A stretch of 64,000 bases of DNA from Massilia kyonggiensis (GTDB taxonomy: Bacteria > Pseudomonadota > Gammaproteobacteria > Burkholderiales > Burkholderiaceae_D): NCBI RefSeq assembly GCF_024756235.1, contig NZ_JANUGY010000005.1, positions 434,001-498,000 on the forward strand, read 5' to 3'. Position 1 is the stretch's first letter. Each line of letters starts with the position of its first letter. Positions 52,688-61,138 of the stretch are shown piece by piece. Under the pieces are notes generated by a model. The model was not told the origin of the DNA. It ran no database searches and worked only from the letters and a program-made list of their open reading frames with translations. A program made the translations under genes and the position numbers.

Positions 52688-52748
52688 ACGTGTCTTACAC
52701 GTGATCAATGTAGTTGACGCAATTCGTTAATGTATTGATATTTGTCAA
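52688..52748 (-). promoter_or_regulatory. FNR-type promoter of repeat gene 2 with start-site palindrome
   Basis: TTGAT-ATTT-GTCAA (52735-52748, one mismatch to the FNR box) is centred 41.5 bp from a start predicted at about 52700 by the -10 TACATT (52712-52707 on the minus strand). The palindrome ACGTGT-CTT-ACACGT is at 52688-52702. AAACAAC-ATTA-GTTGTTT (52751-52768) lies just upstream. Spacing is identical to copy 1 although surrounding bases differ, which argues that these elements are functional. Confidence 0.65.
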
Positions 52749-52890
52749 ATAAACAACATTAGTTGTTTAAATGGCTATGCAATTGTTATAATGTAAGGTA
52801 GACGTACCCGGTTGGGATAATCGAAGGCAACATGAGATCCCGCGACCCGGTCGGGTGCGAGGTCGTGCGAGGTCGAGGAATCAGTTCAGG

Positions 52891-54744
52891 TCAGATCAGG
52901 GCGGAACCTTGCCCATGCTCGAGTTGCGCATGGACCGGGTGCGCAAGGGCACCCACGACGGGCGCCGAGACCGTCACGGTCGTGCCGCCGTCGGGTTCGC
53001 TGAAGACGGCGCACGTGCCGCCGAGGATCACGATGCGCTCTTCGATGCCGACGAGGCCGAACGATCCATACTTGTTGCGCCCGCCCGGCGGCAGGCCGCA
53101 ACCGTTGTCGCGCACCGTCAGCGACAGCCAGCCCCCGTTCAGGCGCAACTCCACCTTCACGCGCGTCGCGTTGGCATGCCGGACGATGTTCGTGAGCGAT
53201 TCCTGCAGGATGCGGAAGAAGGCCGTGGCGCAGTGGTCGGGCAGGGCGATCTCGCCATGGTCGTCCTGGATCTCGCACTGGATGCCGGTGCGGCGCTGGA
53301 ACTGGTTGACCTGCCATTCGACCGCCGCCGACAGCCCGAGGTCGAGCACCGTCGGACGCAGGTCGTTGATGATCTGGCGCACGCTCTTGATCGTCGTGTC
53401 GATCTGCAGCAACGTGGCGCGGGCCCGCTTGTGCAGGTGGCTGTGCGTGCCCTTCGTGCGGCCGGCCAGCAGTTCGGCCTCGATGCGCAGCGCCAGCAGG
53501 CTCTGGCCGAGGTCGTCGTGGATCTCGCGCGCGATGCGCTTGCGTTCCATTTCCTTGATCTGGTACGCATGGTCGGCCAGGCGCCTGAGCTTCTGGTGCG
53601 ACAGCTGCAGCTTGGTCTGGCTTTCGCGCAGTTCGCTCGTCATCTCCTGCGCGAGCGCAAGGGCGGCGCGGCGCGACGAGGTCAGCGTGTGCAGCAGGGC
53701 GTACAGCAGGATCGAGCCAAGGAAGCCGAAGGCCATCATCAGCTTCGGGTAATACGTGTCGAGTTCCGTGTACAGGGCGGCTTTCGGGGCCGAATAGATC
53801 GTTTGCCAGGTCCGGCCGTGGAAATCCAGCGAGAGCGCCGCCGAAAACACGCTTTCGCCGGCGGCGAGCGGCGGCGTCGGATTCTTGCGGCTGCCCTGGC
53901 TGTCGAACAGCACGCGTGGCGTGCTTCCGGTCTCGTTGCCATGGATGTCCATCCCGGGACCGATGTCGTACAGCGTCATCCGCAGTCCCTTGATCGGCAC
54001 TTCATCCATGACGCCATGCAGGAGCTTGGCAACGCTGAAGGCAATGCCGAGGGAGCCGACATAGGCGGCGCGGCGCCGGTCCACGGTATCCGGGTGAGTG
54101 CCGCTGGCGTAGATGGGCATGCGCATGCCCAGGTGGGTGTCGTTCGGCCGGGACAGCGCCTGGATCTGCGTACCGGAGGCATAGATGGTGCCTTCGTCGC
54201 GTGACTTGTCCAGTTGCGTGCCGAAATACCGGTTCGCCATCAGGTCGGTGCCGTAATGCCCGGGACCGACCAGGTCGGGTTCGATGTAGGAGACGATCAG
54301 ATAAGAGGGCCGCCGGCCTGGCGGCACGGTGTCCAGCGGGACGGCGGACTGGACGCGGCCCTGCATTTCCTTCCGCAGTTCCTCGATGAAGACGCTGCGC
54401 CGCTCTTCGGGGACATGGGCCGCAAAATTGAGCGAGTCGACCGCCGGGAAATTCCTGGCGAGGTTCAGTCCGGCCACGTACACGTGCAGCTTGCGATGCG
54501 TGATGACGTCCCCGCTCTGGAGCATGCTGCCGGTCGATTGCAGCAAGTCATTGTATGACTTGACGCGGACGCCGATCACACTCTCTGCATATTTCGTGTG
54601 ATTGAGGAAGCGTTCATACGCGTTGCTCTCGATCGAACGCGCCGTGACCACGTACAGCACGCCGCCGACTACCGTCGACAGCATGGCTCCGGTCCAGAAC
54701 GAGAACCGCGTAACAGAAAATGCGTCTCTCAGCGTGATCGACAT
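52891..54744 (-). CDS. CHASE-type sensor histidine kinase 2 (HisKA_3/NarL-type)
   Basis: This kinase has 617 residues, the same length and domain order as kinase 1: TM1, periplasmic CHASE-like sensor, TM2, HisKA_3 with His409, HATPase. The sensor half is by eye only around 60% identical to kinase 1, while the transmitter is nearly identical. The C-terminal 20 residues differ again. ATG 54744 is used (a TTG four codons earlier is possible); ribosome site weak. A dyad of FNR/CRP-like core TTGA-N6-TCAA lies upstream. No cognate response regulator in the window. Confidence 0.92.
   Translation of the reverse strand: MSITLRDAFSVTRFSFWTGAMLSTVVGGVLYVVTARSIESNAYERFLNHTKYAESVIGVRVKSYNDLLQSTGSMLQSGDVITHRKLHVYVAGLNLARNFPAVDSLNFAAHVPEERRSVFIEELRKEMQGRVQSAVPLDTVPPGRRPSYLIVSYIEPDLVGPGHYGTDLMANRYFGTQLDKSRDEGTIYASGTQIQALSRPNDTHLGMRMPIYASGTHPDTVDRRRAAYVGSLGIAFSVAKLLHGVMDEVPIKGLRMTLYDIGPGMDIHGNETGSTPRVLFDSQGSRKNPTPPLAAGESVFSAALSLDFHGRTWQTIYSAPKAALYTELDTYYPKLMMAFGFLGSILLYALLHTLTSSRRAALALAQEMTSELRESQTKLQLSHQKLRRLADHAYQIKEMERKRIAREIHDDLGQSLLALRIEAELLAGRTKGTHSHLHKRARATLLQIDTTIKSVRQIINDLRPTVLDLGLSAAVEWQVNQFQRRTGIQCEIQDDHGEIALPDHCATAFFRILQESLTNIVRHANATRVKVELRLNGGWLSLTVRDNGCGLPPGGRNKYGSFGLVGIEERIVILGGTCAVFSEPDGGTTVTVSAPVVGALAHPVHAQLEHGQGSALI
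52956..53755 (-). repeat. duplicated kinase transmitter segment, copy 2
   Basis: Gap-free partner of 49685-50484 at offset 3271 bp. Confidence 0.9.
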
Positions 54745-54767
54745 GAGGAACCGCAACGGCAGGTATT

Positions 54768-54783
54768 GTTGAATTATTTCAAC
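54768..54783 (-). promoter_or_regulatory. dyad GTTGAA-N4-TTCAAC before kinase 2
   Basis: A perfect 6-bp dyad containing TTGA-N6-TCAA, the core pattern shared by FNR/CRP-family sites, 24 nt upstream of the kinase 2 start. The equivalent place before kinase 1 does not show it. Position so close to the start suggests repression if bound. Confidence 0.35.
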
Positions 54784-54867
54784 TTACGCGCCTTGGATGT
54801 GGGGCGAACCTAGCAGATCGGGGAGTTGCCGACCCGGGGCGACACTGGGCTTCCAATGAAGCAAAGA

Positions 54868-54899
54868 AAAAGCCCGGTTCGTCGCCGAACCGGGCTTTT
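54868..54899. terminator. bidirectional-type intrinsic terminator after glnS
   Basis: AAAAGCCCGGTTCG pairs perfectly over 14 bp with CGAACCGGGCTTTT around a TCGC loop. T-runs form on both strands. It ends glnS transcription 21 nt past its stop and insulates the kinase 2 promoter. Confidence 0.9.
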
Positions 54900-54919
54900 G
54901 CGCTAGATCAAAGGCTGGG

Positions 54920-56668
54920 TTACTTGCCCCAGCTGTCCTTGAGCGTCGTCACGCGGTTGAACACGGGCTTGCCCGGAACGGAGTCCACGCGGTCGGCGAC
55001 GAAATAGCCGTGGCGCTCGAACTGGAAGCGCTGGTCGGCCTCGGCCTTCGCGAGGCCCGGCTCCAGGTAGGCGGTGACGGTTTCCAGCGCGTTCGGATTC
55101 AGCACGCTCATGAAATCCTTGCCGCCGCCGTCCGGTTGCGGATCGAGGAACAGGCGGTCGTACAGGCGCACTTCAGCTTCGAGCGCGTGGGTCGCGCTGA
55201 CCCACGTGATGTTGCCCTTGACCTTGTAGTTGTCCGCGCCCGGCGTGCCCGATTTCGAGTCCGGGAAATAGTTCACGTGGACGGCGGTGACGTTGCCGTT
55301 CTCGTCCTTGTCGAACCCGGTGCACTCGGTCACGAAGCCATACTTCAGGCGCACGCGCGAACCCGGCTTGTCGTCGATCGGCGGGTAGAAGCGGTGGTAG
55401 CCTTTGGACGGCACCTCCATGAAGTCTTCCTGCTCGATCCACAGCTCGCGCGAGAACGGGAACGAACGGGTGCCCCATTCCGGATGGTGCGGGTGGACGG
55501 GCGCGCTGCACTCGACCGTTTCGCCCTCCGGGAAGTTGTCGACGATGAGCTTCAGCGGACGCAGCACGGCCACGGCGCGTGGCGCTTTCGGGTCGAGGTC
55601 GTCCCTCAGGGCGCCTTCCAGCGTGCTCATGTCGATCCAGCCGTCGGCCTTGGAGACGCCGATGCGCTCGCAGAACAGCTGGATGGATTCCGGCGTGTAG
55701 CCGCGGCGGCGCAGGCCGACGATCGTGGGCATGCGCGGATCGTCCCAGCCGTTGACCACGCCTTCCGTGACGAGCTGGCGCAGCTTGCGCTTCGAGGTGA
55801 CGACATAGGTCAGGTTCAGGCGCGCGAATTCGTACTGGCGCGGCACGGGGCGTTCGAAGAAGCCGCCTTCGGCCAGCGTCTCCACGAGCCAGTCGTAGAA
55901 CGGGCGGTGGTCCTGGAATTCCAGCGTGCACAGCGAATGCGTGATGTTTTCCAGCGCGTCCGAGATCGGGTGCGTGTAGTCGTACATCGGGTAGATGCAC
56001 CACTTGTCGCCCGTGCGGTGGTGATGCGCATGGCGGATGCGGTACAGGGCCGGGTCGCGGTTCGTCATGATCGGGGACGACATCGCGTCCTCGCTCATCT
56101 TGGCGCGCAGGATGTGCTCGCCGTCCTTGTACTTGCCGGCCTTCATGTCGCGGAAGATCTGCAGCGATTCCTCGACCGGACGGTTGCGGAACGGCGAGTT
56201 CGTGCCCGGCGTGCCGAAGTTGCCGCGGTTGCGCGACATGTCTTCGGCGCTCTGGCTGTCGACGTAGGCCTTGCCGTTCTGGATCAGGTATTCGGCCATC
56301 GCGTACAGCTGGTCGAAGTAGTCGCTGGCGTAGTGCAGATATTCCTGCCCGCCTTGCTCCCACGTGAAGCCCAGCCACTTGACGCTGTCCATGATCGTGT
56401 CGACGTATTCCTGGTCTTCCTTTTCCGGATTCGTATCGTCGAAACGGAGGTGGCAGCGGCCCTGGTAGTCGCGTGCCAGCCCGAAGTTCAGGCAGATGGA
56501 TTTGGCGTGGCCCACGTGCAGGTAGCCGTTCGGCTCCGGCGGGAAGCGCGTGATCACGGACGGCATGCCGGCACGCGTGTGGGTGCCCGCGGCGAGGTCG
56601 GATTCGACGATCGCGCGAACAAAATTCGACGACGGGGTGGCCGCCGCAGCGTTCTTGTCGTTACTCAT
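54920..56668 (-). CDS. glnS: glutaminyl-tRNA synthetase
   Basis: This 582-residue class I aminoacyl-tRNA synthetase has the HIGH-like PPEPNGYLHVGHAKS motif, KMSKS-equivalent VTSKRKLRQL, and the C-terminal beta-barrel anticodon-binding region. AGG precedes ATG 56668; the open frame runs on to 56851 without family similarity. It charges tRNA-Gln in the cytoplasm. Flanked by a strong terminator. Confidence 0.97.
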   Translation of the reverse strand: MSNDKNAAAATPSSNFVRAIVESDLAAGTHTRAGMPSVITRFPPEPNGYLHVGHAKSICLNFGLARDYQGRCHLRFDDTNPEKEDQEYVDTIMDSVKWLGFTWEQGGQEYLHYASDYFDQLYAMAEYLIQNGKAYVDSQSAEDMSRNRGNFGTPGTNSPFRNRPVEESLQIFRDMKAGKYKDGEHILRAKMSEDAMSSPIMTNRDPALYRIRHAHHHRTGDKWCIYPMYDYTHPISDALENITHSLCTLEFQDHRPFYDWLVETLAEGGFFERPVPRQYEFARLNLTYVVTSKRKLRQLVTEGVVNGWDDPRMPTIVGLRRRGYTPESIQLFCERIGVSKADGWIDMSTLEGALRDDLDPKAPRAVAVLRPLKLIVDNFPEGETVECSAPVHPHHPEWGTRSFPFSRELWIEQEDFMEVPSKGYHRFYPPIDDKPGSRVRLKYGFVTECTGFDKDENGNVTAVHVNYFPDSKSGTPGADNYKVKGNITWVSATHALEAEVRLYDRLFLDPQPDGGGKDFMSVLNPNALETVTAYLEPGLAKAEADQRFQFERHGYFVADRVDSVPGKPVFNRVTTLKDSWGK

Positions 56669-56851
56669 GAAACCTATTGGAGATGGGTATGATTCCCGGC
56701 ATTTTACCGTAGAAGACGCCATCCGGGCCGCTATGTGGTCAAGCGCACGGTCCGCGCAAAGGGCAGTCCGCATACTGCGCCTGTCAAGTTGCCGCTTTCT
56801 ATAGGATAATCTCGGTTTAATGTTTTTTCGGCCACAGCCGGAGAGTTCCAA

Positions 56852-57142
56852 GTGGAAAATTTATACGCGATCCTCGGCGTCGCGCCGAATGCCAGCGACG
56901 ACGACATCAAGAAGGTCTACCGCTCGCTCGCCATGCGCTACCACCCGGACCGCAACCAGGCGCCGGGCGCGGAAGCGCGCTTCAAGGCCGTCACCAAGGC
57001 GTACGAAGTCCTGTCCGACCCCGTCAAGCGGGCGGAATACGACCAGAGCGTGAACCACCGCATCGTGCTCGACGCCGAAAGCGAGGCGTTCGAGTTGTGG
57101 CGCTCCGTCTTCGCGCTCAACGGCGTGAACCTCCCCGCCTGA
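56852..57142 (+). CDS. J-domain (DnaJ-like) protein, GTG start
   Basis: The 96-residue protein is almost only a J domain: [23 protein letters not shown] motif in RYHPDRNQ, and [22 protein letters not shown] roughly 30-residue tail follows. GGAGAG seven bases before GTG 56852 supports that start. It should stimulate an Hsp70 ATPase. It heads a run of three unknown genes, which may be its clients or partners. Confidence 0.88.
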   Translation: MENLYAILGVAPNASDDDIKKVYRSLAMRYHPDRNQAPGAEARFKAVTKAYEVLSDPVKRAEYDQSVNHRIVLDAESEAFELWRSVFALNGVNLPA

Positions 57143-57170
57143 ATACGTTCCAACAGAATACGAGTCAATC

Positions 57171-57686
57171 ATGAAAAAAGTACATCCGGAGTTCGCCTTC
57201 CAGTCGCGCGAACTGGAAGGCCAGATCGAAGGCACCCTGGGTGATCCGCCCAACCGCAAGAACTACGACATGATGGTGCAGGCCCTCGTGTCCGAATACG
57301 CCAACGGCGACGGCCTCGACGACGTCAACATGATGGCGTTCGCGCTCGTCGACCGCATCCGCTTCACGGACCCGAAAGGCCTGATCCGCGAAGCCTACGA
57401 TTACGAAGGCGGCGATCCGGCCAAGGTGTTCGCGATGGCCAACTGCGACGGCGACGACGAAGGCAAGGCGATGTATGCCGCCATCTGCGACAACCATCCG
57501 GAACTGGCGCGCCAGGCCATCGTGACGGCGTTCCTGTACAAGAACCAGGCCCGCTGGGAAGACGACGACCAGTCGCTCGACCAGCTCGCGAAAGACGACG
57601 AGGGCGACGACGAGGAACTCGACGAGACGTCCGCCGGGGACGACTTCACCCAGCTATTCGACCAGGACGGAGGTGAGCGCGAATGA
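57171..57686 (+). CDS. uncharacterised acidic protein (DnaJ operon, gene 2)
   Basis: A soluble protein of 171 residues with no signal or membrane helix. The N-terminal 130 residues look helical (NRKNYDMMVQALVSEYANGDG; HPELARQAIVTAFLYKNQARW), and the C-terminus is strongly acidic (DDEGDDEELDETSAGDD). The family is not recognised. It starts 28 nt after the J-domain gene and overlaps the next start by 4 nt (ATGA), so it is part of one operon. Confidence 0.78.
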   Translation: MKKVHPEFAFQSRELEGQIEGTLGDPPNRKNYDMMVQALVSEYANGDGLDDVNMMAFALVDRIRFTDPKGLIREAYDYEGGDPAKVFAMANCDGDDEGKAMYAAICDNHPELARQAIVTAFLYKNQARWEDDDQSLDQLAKDDEGDDEELDETSAGDDFTQLFDQDGGERE

Positions 57687-58465
57687 GCGACGACAACAAA
57701 TCCAACCTGCCCGCGCTGACCAAGCAGGTCGGCGAACTCGTGCTGGCCGGCTCGCTGCAGCACGCCGAAGAGGCGCTGTCGCAGGCCGCCGACGAACATG
57801 GCGACTATGCCGTGGCCGAAGTGCTGTCGACGTTGCCCCCGCAAGTGACGGCGCTGCACCTGGCCGGCTTCGACGGCGCCAAGACGTCCGTCGCGACCCT
57901 GCTCGTGCCGCCGAAGGCCTGGGCCGAAAGCCTCGCCTATCTCGCCGCCACGTGGCCGGACGACATGATCGAGGACGACCCCGAGCGCATCGCGGAAAAC
58001 CTGTTCAACCACATCCACGGCATCGTCTACGCGACGGATGACGAGGAGCGCCGCCATGAGCTGCTGACGGAAGCGTCGGCCACCGACTACGGCGCGACGG
58101 CATTCGCCATCGTATGGTCGCTGGCGCCGCGCGAGATCCTCGAAGTGGCCGGCGAGATCAACAACCGCGGCCCGCACATCAACGTGCACACGACGTCCGA
58201 CAGCGACATCGTGCCGCTCGCCGTCGACCTGGCCAAGGCCAGCGAGGACGGCTGGCAGCGCTCGCTGCTGGAACTGTTCCCGGAATACCGCAACACGGCC
58301 GACCTCGCGGACGTCGAGTTGCCGGACGATCCGGACGAAGAGACGGAATTCCAGCAGCGCGGCACGCGCGAACTGCTGTACCGCCTGCGCAAACAGGTGC
58401 CGTCCGTCCGCAGCCTGCAGCGCCGCAGCGGCCGCCGCAGCATCGGCACGGACATCTTCTCGTGA
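57683..58465 (+). CDS. uncharacterised protein (DnaJ operon, gene 3)
   Basis: A soluble helical protein of 260 residues: Leu/Ala-rich first half (LTKQVGELVLAGSLQHAEEALSQAADEHGD), then INNRGPHINVHTTSDSDIVPLAVDL, an acidic stretch DVELPDDPDEETEFQQ and a basic tail RSLQRRSGRRS. No enzyme motif recognised. Coupled to both neighbours by 4-nt overlaps. Confidence 0.78.
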   Translation: MSDDNKSNLPALTKQVGELVLAGSLQHAEEALSQAADEHGDYAVAEVLSTLPPQVTALHLAGFDGAKTSVATLLVPPKAWAESLAYLAATWPDDMIEDDPERIAENLFNHIHGIVYATDDEERRHELLTEASATDYGATAFAIVWSLAPREILEVAGEINNRGPHINVHTTSDSDIVPLAVDLAKASEDGWQRSLLELFPEYRNTADLADVELPDDPDEETEFQQRGTRELLYRLRKQVPSVRSLQRRSGRRSIGTDIFS

Positions 58466-59361
58466 CGGGGGCGAGCGCATCGATGCTGCCGGCAATCGTC
58501 ATCGAAAAACCGCCCCGGCTGATCCGCGCGATCCGGCTGATCCCGCAACACGCCGATGCCGACGAGGCCGCGGGCCTGGCCGACGAACTGGCCGGCATCA
58601 CGGCGATGGTGGCCGAGAAGTTCACCAACGACCGCACGGCCGAAGGCATCCAGCGCGCGCAGCTGCTCACCATCGGCTGCGTGTCGCTGGGGCTCGAGCA
58701 CCTCGTGGAGACGGACGATGAACAGGGCGACCTGGACGCGCTCGACGTGCTGCTGGGCGAGGGCGCGGAATTCGTGTTCCAGCAGGGCTTCCGTCTAATC
58801 CGCGAACTGGCGGCGCTGCCGGAAGACACGCTGGTCGGCGAATACGACAACGACCCCGTGTACTCGGCGCGCCGGCTGAAGGAGCTGTTCGTCGACATCT
58901 GCACGGCCGACCCGGGCGAGACGTGGTCCGGCTACGAGCGCTACCTGGGCCAGCTGAAGCAGCGCCAGGACGTGCAGGCCGTCGTGCGCGCCGCGCAGTG
59001 GCTGCGCCGGCATCACTGGGAAGGCCCCGTCAAGGATCCGGACCTGAACGCGGAAGGCGTGATCGCGCTCGCGATCATCTTCGGCATCGAAGGCGGCGGG
59101 CGCGTCGTCGCGCGCACGGGGCAGAAGGAATTCGAACGCTTCGTGCAGACGGTCCGCAAGGGCAAACCGGACTTCGACGCGGGCTGGGCCGCGCTGCTGG
59201 AACAGATCCCGGCGCCGCACCAGGCCATCATCGCCGACCGCATCCAGAGCTACCGCAACAGCATCCTCCTGCAGAACATCGCGGGCAAGGTGCCTTTGAC
59301 GGAGCTGTTCGTGGAGCTCGAGAACTACGCCGGTTCGGAGATCGACGCCGAGTATCCCTGA
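58462..59361 (+). CDS. uncharacterised protein (DnaJ operon, gene 4)
   Basis: A soluble, largely helical protein of 299 residues from GTG 58462 (GTGA overlap with the previous stop) or 292 from ATG 58483. The overlap favours the GTG, but the ATG also has a purine-rich upstream. Segments such as EYDNDPVYSARRLKELFVDICTAD and KGKPDFDAGWAALLEQIPAPH show no known catalytic motif. Last gene of the four-gene operon. Confidence 0.75.
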   Translation: MTGASASMLPAIVIEKPPRLIRAIRLIPQHADADEAAGLADELAGITAMVAEKFTNDRTAEGIQRAQLLTIGCVSLGLEHLVETDDEQGDLDALDVLLGEGAEFVFQQGFRLIRELAALPEDTLVGEYDNDPVYSARRLKELFVDICTADPGETWSGYERYLGQLKQRQDVQAVVRAAQWLRRHHWEGPVKDPDLNAEGVIALAIIFGIEGGGRVVARTGQKEFERFVQTVRKGKPDFDAGWAALLEQIPAPHQAIIADRIQSYRNSILLQNIAGKVPLTELFVELENYAGSEIDAEYP

Positions 59362-59507
59362 TCGTCAAATCCGGTAATTCAAGGGGCGGGCGTCGAGCTC
59401 GTCAATACGGTTCGTGCGCCCCCCGATTCCCATCAGGACTACCATGACGCTCCAGCCCCGCATCCCGTGCGGATGCGGTATCGAGCCATCAATGCAAGGA
59501 GTACGTC

Positions 59508-59828
59508 ATGTTGCAAGCAAACGAAATCCAGCAGCGATTCACTCATATTCAGCAAACCATCCAAGAAGCCCAGCAGGCCTGCCAGCAGGACGCGCCCAAC
59601 GAGATCCGCGACTGCATCGAAAAACTGTCGCGCGAAGCCCAGCAGGCGCAGAGCGTGATGCAGTCGAACGACCAGCAGCGCATCCAGCAATGCGTGGACA
59701 GCCTGGAAGACATGGGCGACGAAGCCAAGCGCATCAGCCGCTCGCTGCCGACCATGCCCGCCCACCTCGAAGCCGCGGTGACCCGCGTGCATGCCGAACT
59801 GTCGGACCTGAAGCACAAGCTGCACTGA
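59508..59828 (+). CDS. small coiled-coil protein, unknown function
   Basis: The 106-residue Gln/Ala/Glu-rich protein is almost entirely helical, with heptad-like spacing (IQQRFTHIQQTIQEAQQAC, IEKLSREAQQAQSVMQ). Two cysteines near residues 25 and 37 could link chains. GGAG before ATG 59508. Probably a soluble oligomer; the family is not recognised. Convergent with the CoA-transferase gene. Confidence 0.75.
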   Translation: MLQANEIQQRFTHIQQTIQEAQQACQQDAPNEIRDCIEKLSREAQQAQSVMQSNDQQRIQQCVDSLEDMGDEAKRISRSLPTMPAHLEAAVTRVHAELSDLKHKLH

Positions 59829-59834
59829 TCCGCC

Positions 59835-61103
59835 TCACACGACGCCGCCCTTGCGCAGGGCGGCAATCTCCTCGTCCGTCTTGCCTAGCACGTCGCGCAA
59901 CACGTCGTCCGTGTGCTCGCCCAGCAGCGGCGGCGCCTTGGCGCTCGTCGCCGGCGTGGCCGACATGCGCATCGGGCTGCGCACCAGTTTCACCTGGCCG
60001 GCGGTCGGATGCGGCAGCGCGATCTCCATGCCGCGCGCGCGCACCTGCTCGTTGGCGAACACTTCGTCCAGGTCGTTGATCGGGCCGCACGGCACGCCCA
60101 CGGCCTCCAGCATGGCGATCCACTCGGCGCGCGGCCGTTCGCGCACCATGTCGGCGAGCAGCGGCACGAGCACGTCGCGGTTCTGCACGCGGGCAGGGTT
60201 CGTCGCGAAGCGCGGGTCGCGCGCCAGTTCCGGCCGTCCGCCCGCTTCCACGAATTTCTGGTACTGGCCGTCGTTGCCGGCCGCGACGATGATATGGCCG
60301 TCGCTGCACGCGAACGTCTGGTACGGCACGATGTTGGCGTGCGCATTGCCCCAGCGCTTCGGCCGCTTGCCGCTGTTCAGGTAATTGCTGCCGACGTTGG
60401 CCAGCATCGCGACCTGCGTGTCCAGCAGCGCCATGTCGATGTGCTGGCCCTCTCCCGTGCGGTCGCGGTGGGTCAGCGCCGCGAGCACGGCGACGGTCGC
60501 GTACATGCCCGTCATCAGGTCCGTCAGCGCCACGCCCACTTTCTGCGGACCGCCTCCCGGCAGGTCGTCGCGTTCTCCCGTCACGGACATCAGCCCGCCC
60601 ATGCCCTGAATCAGGAAGTCGTAGCCGGCGCGGTGCGCATACGGCCCGTCCTGGCCGAAGCCCGTGATCGAGCAGTACACGAGGTCCGGCCTGATGGCCT
60701 TCAGCGTGTCGTAATCGAGGCCGTAGCGCTTGAGGTGGCCGACCTTGAAGTTTTCGATCACGACGTCGCAATGGCGCACCAGTTCGCGCAGCAGCGCCTG
60801 GCCCTGTTCCGCTGCGATGTCGACCGTCAGCGAACGCTTGCCGCGGTTCGCCGACAGGTAGTAGGCCGCTTCGGTGGTCGGCCGGCCTTCGGCGTCGGGG
60901 GCGTACGGCGGACCCCAGGCGCGCGTGTCGTCGCCGGCGCCGGGGCGCTCGATCTTGATGATGTCGGCGCCGAGGTCGGCGAGGTTCTGCGAGCACCACG
61001 GCCCGGCCAGCACGCGCGACAGGTCGAGCACGCGGATGTGGTCCAGCGCGCCCTGCAGTCGATGGTCCGGACCGTTGTGCGGTCCGTTCGGAATGAATGC
61101 CAT
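59835..61103 (-). CDS. CaiB/BaiF family III CoA-transferase
   Basis: This 422-residue protein opens with IRVLDLSRVLAGPWCSQNLADLGADIIKIE and carries the catalytic Asp in VALTDLMTGMYA (Asp169 in formyl-CoA transferase), with the glycine-rich ITGFGQDGPYAHRAGYD loop. It moves CoA between carboxylic acids; the acceptor is unknown. GGAG six bases before ATG 61103. It lies 35 nt after the antiporter gene on the same strand. Confidence 0.93.
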   Translation of the reverse strand: MAFIPNGPHNGPDHRLQGALDHIRVLDLSRVLAGPWCSQNLADLGADIIKIERPGAGDDTRAWGPPYAPDAEGRPTTEAAYYLSANRGKRSLTVDIAAEQGQALLRELVRHCDVVIENFKVGHLKRYGLDYDTLKAIRPDLVYCSITGFGQDGPYAHRAGYDFLIQGMGGLMSVTGERDDLPGGGPQKVGVALTDLMTGMYATVAVLAALTHRDRTGEGQHIDMALLDTQVAMLANVGSNYLNSGKRPKRWGNAHANIVPYQTFACSDGHIIVAAGNDGQYQKFVEAGGRPELARDPRFATNPARVQNRDVLVPLLADMVRERPRAEWIAMLEAVGVPCGPINDLDEVFANEQVRARGMEIALPHPTAGQVKLVRSPMRMSATPATSAKAPPLLGEHTDDVLRDVLGKTDEEIAALRKGGVV

Positions 61104-61138
61104 TCTGTCTCCGATGGATGAGTTGTTCTCGGCGCGGA

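Noticed and set aside
48412..54744. Transposon-borne duplication
   Set aside because: No transposase, terminal inverted repeats or target-site duplications were seen around the duplicated units; simple tandem duplication explains it.
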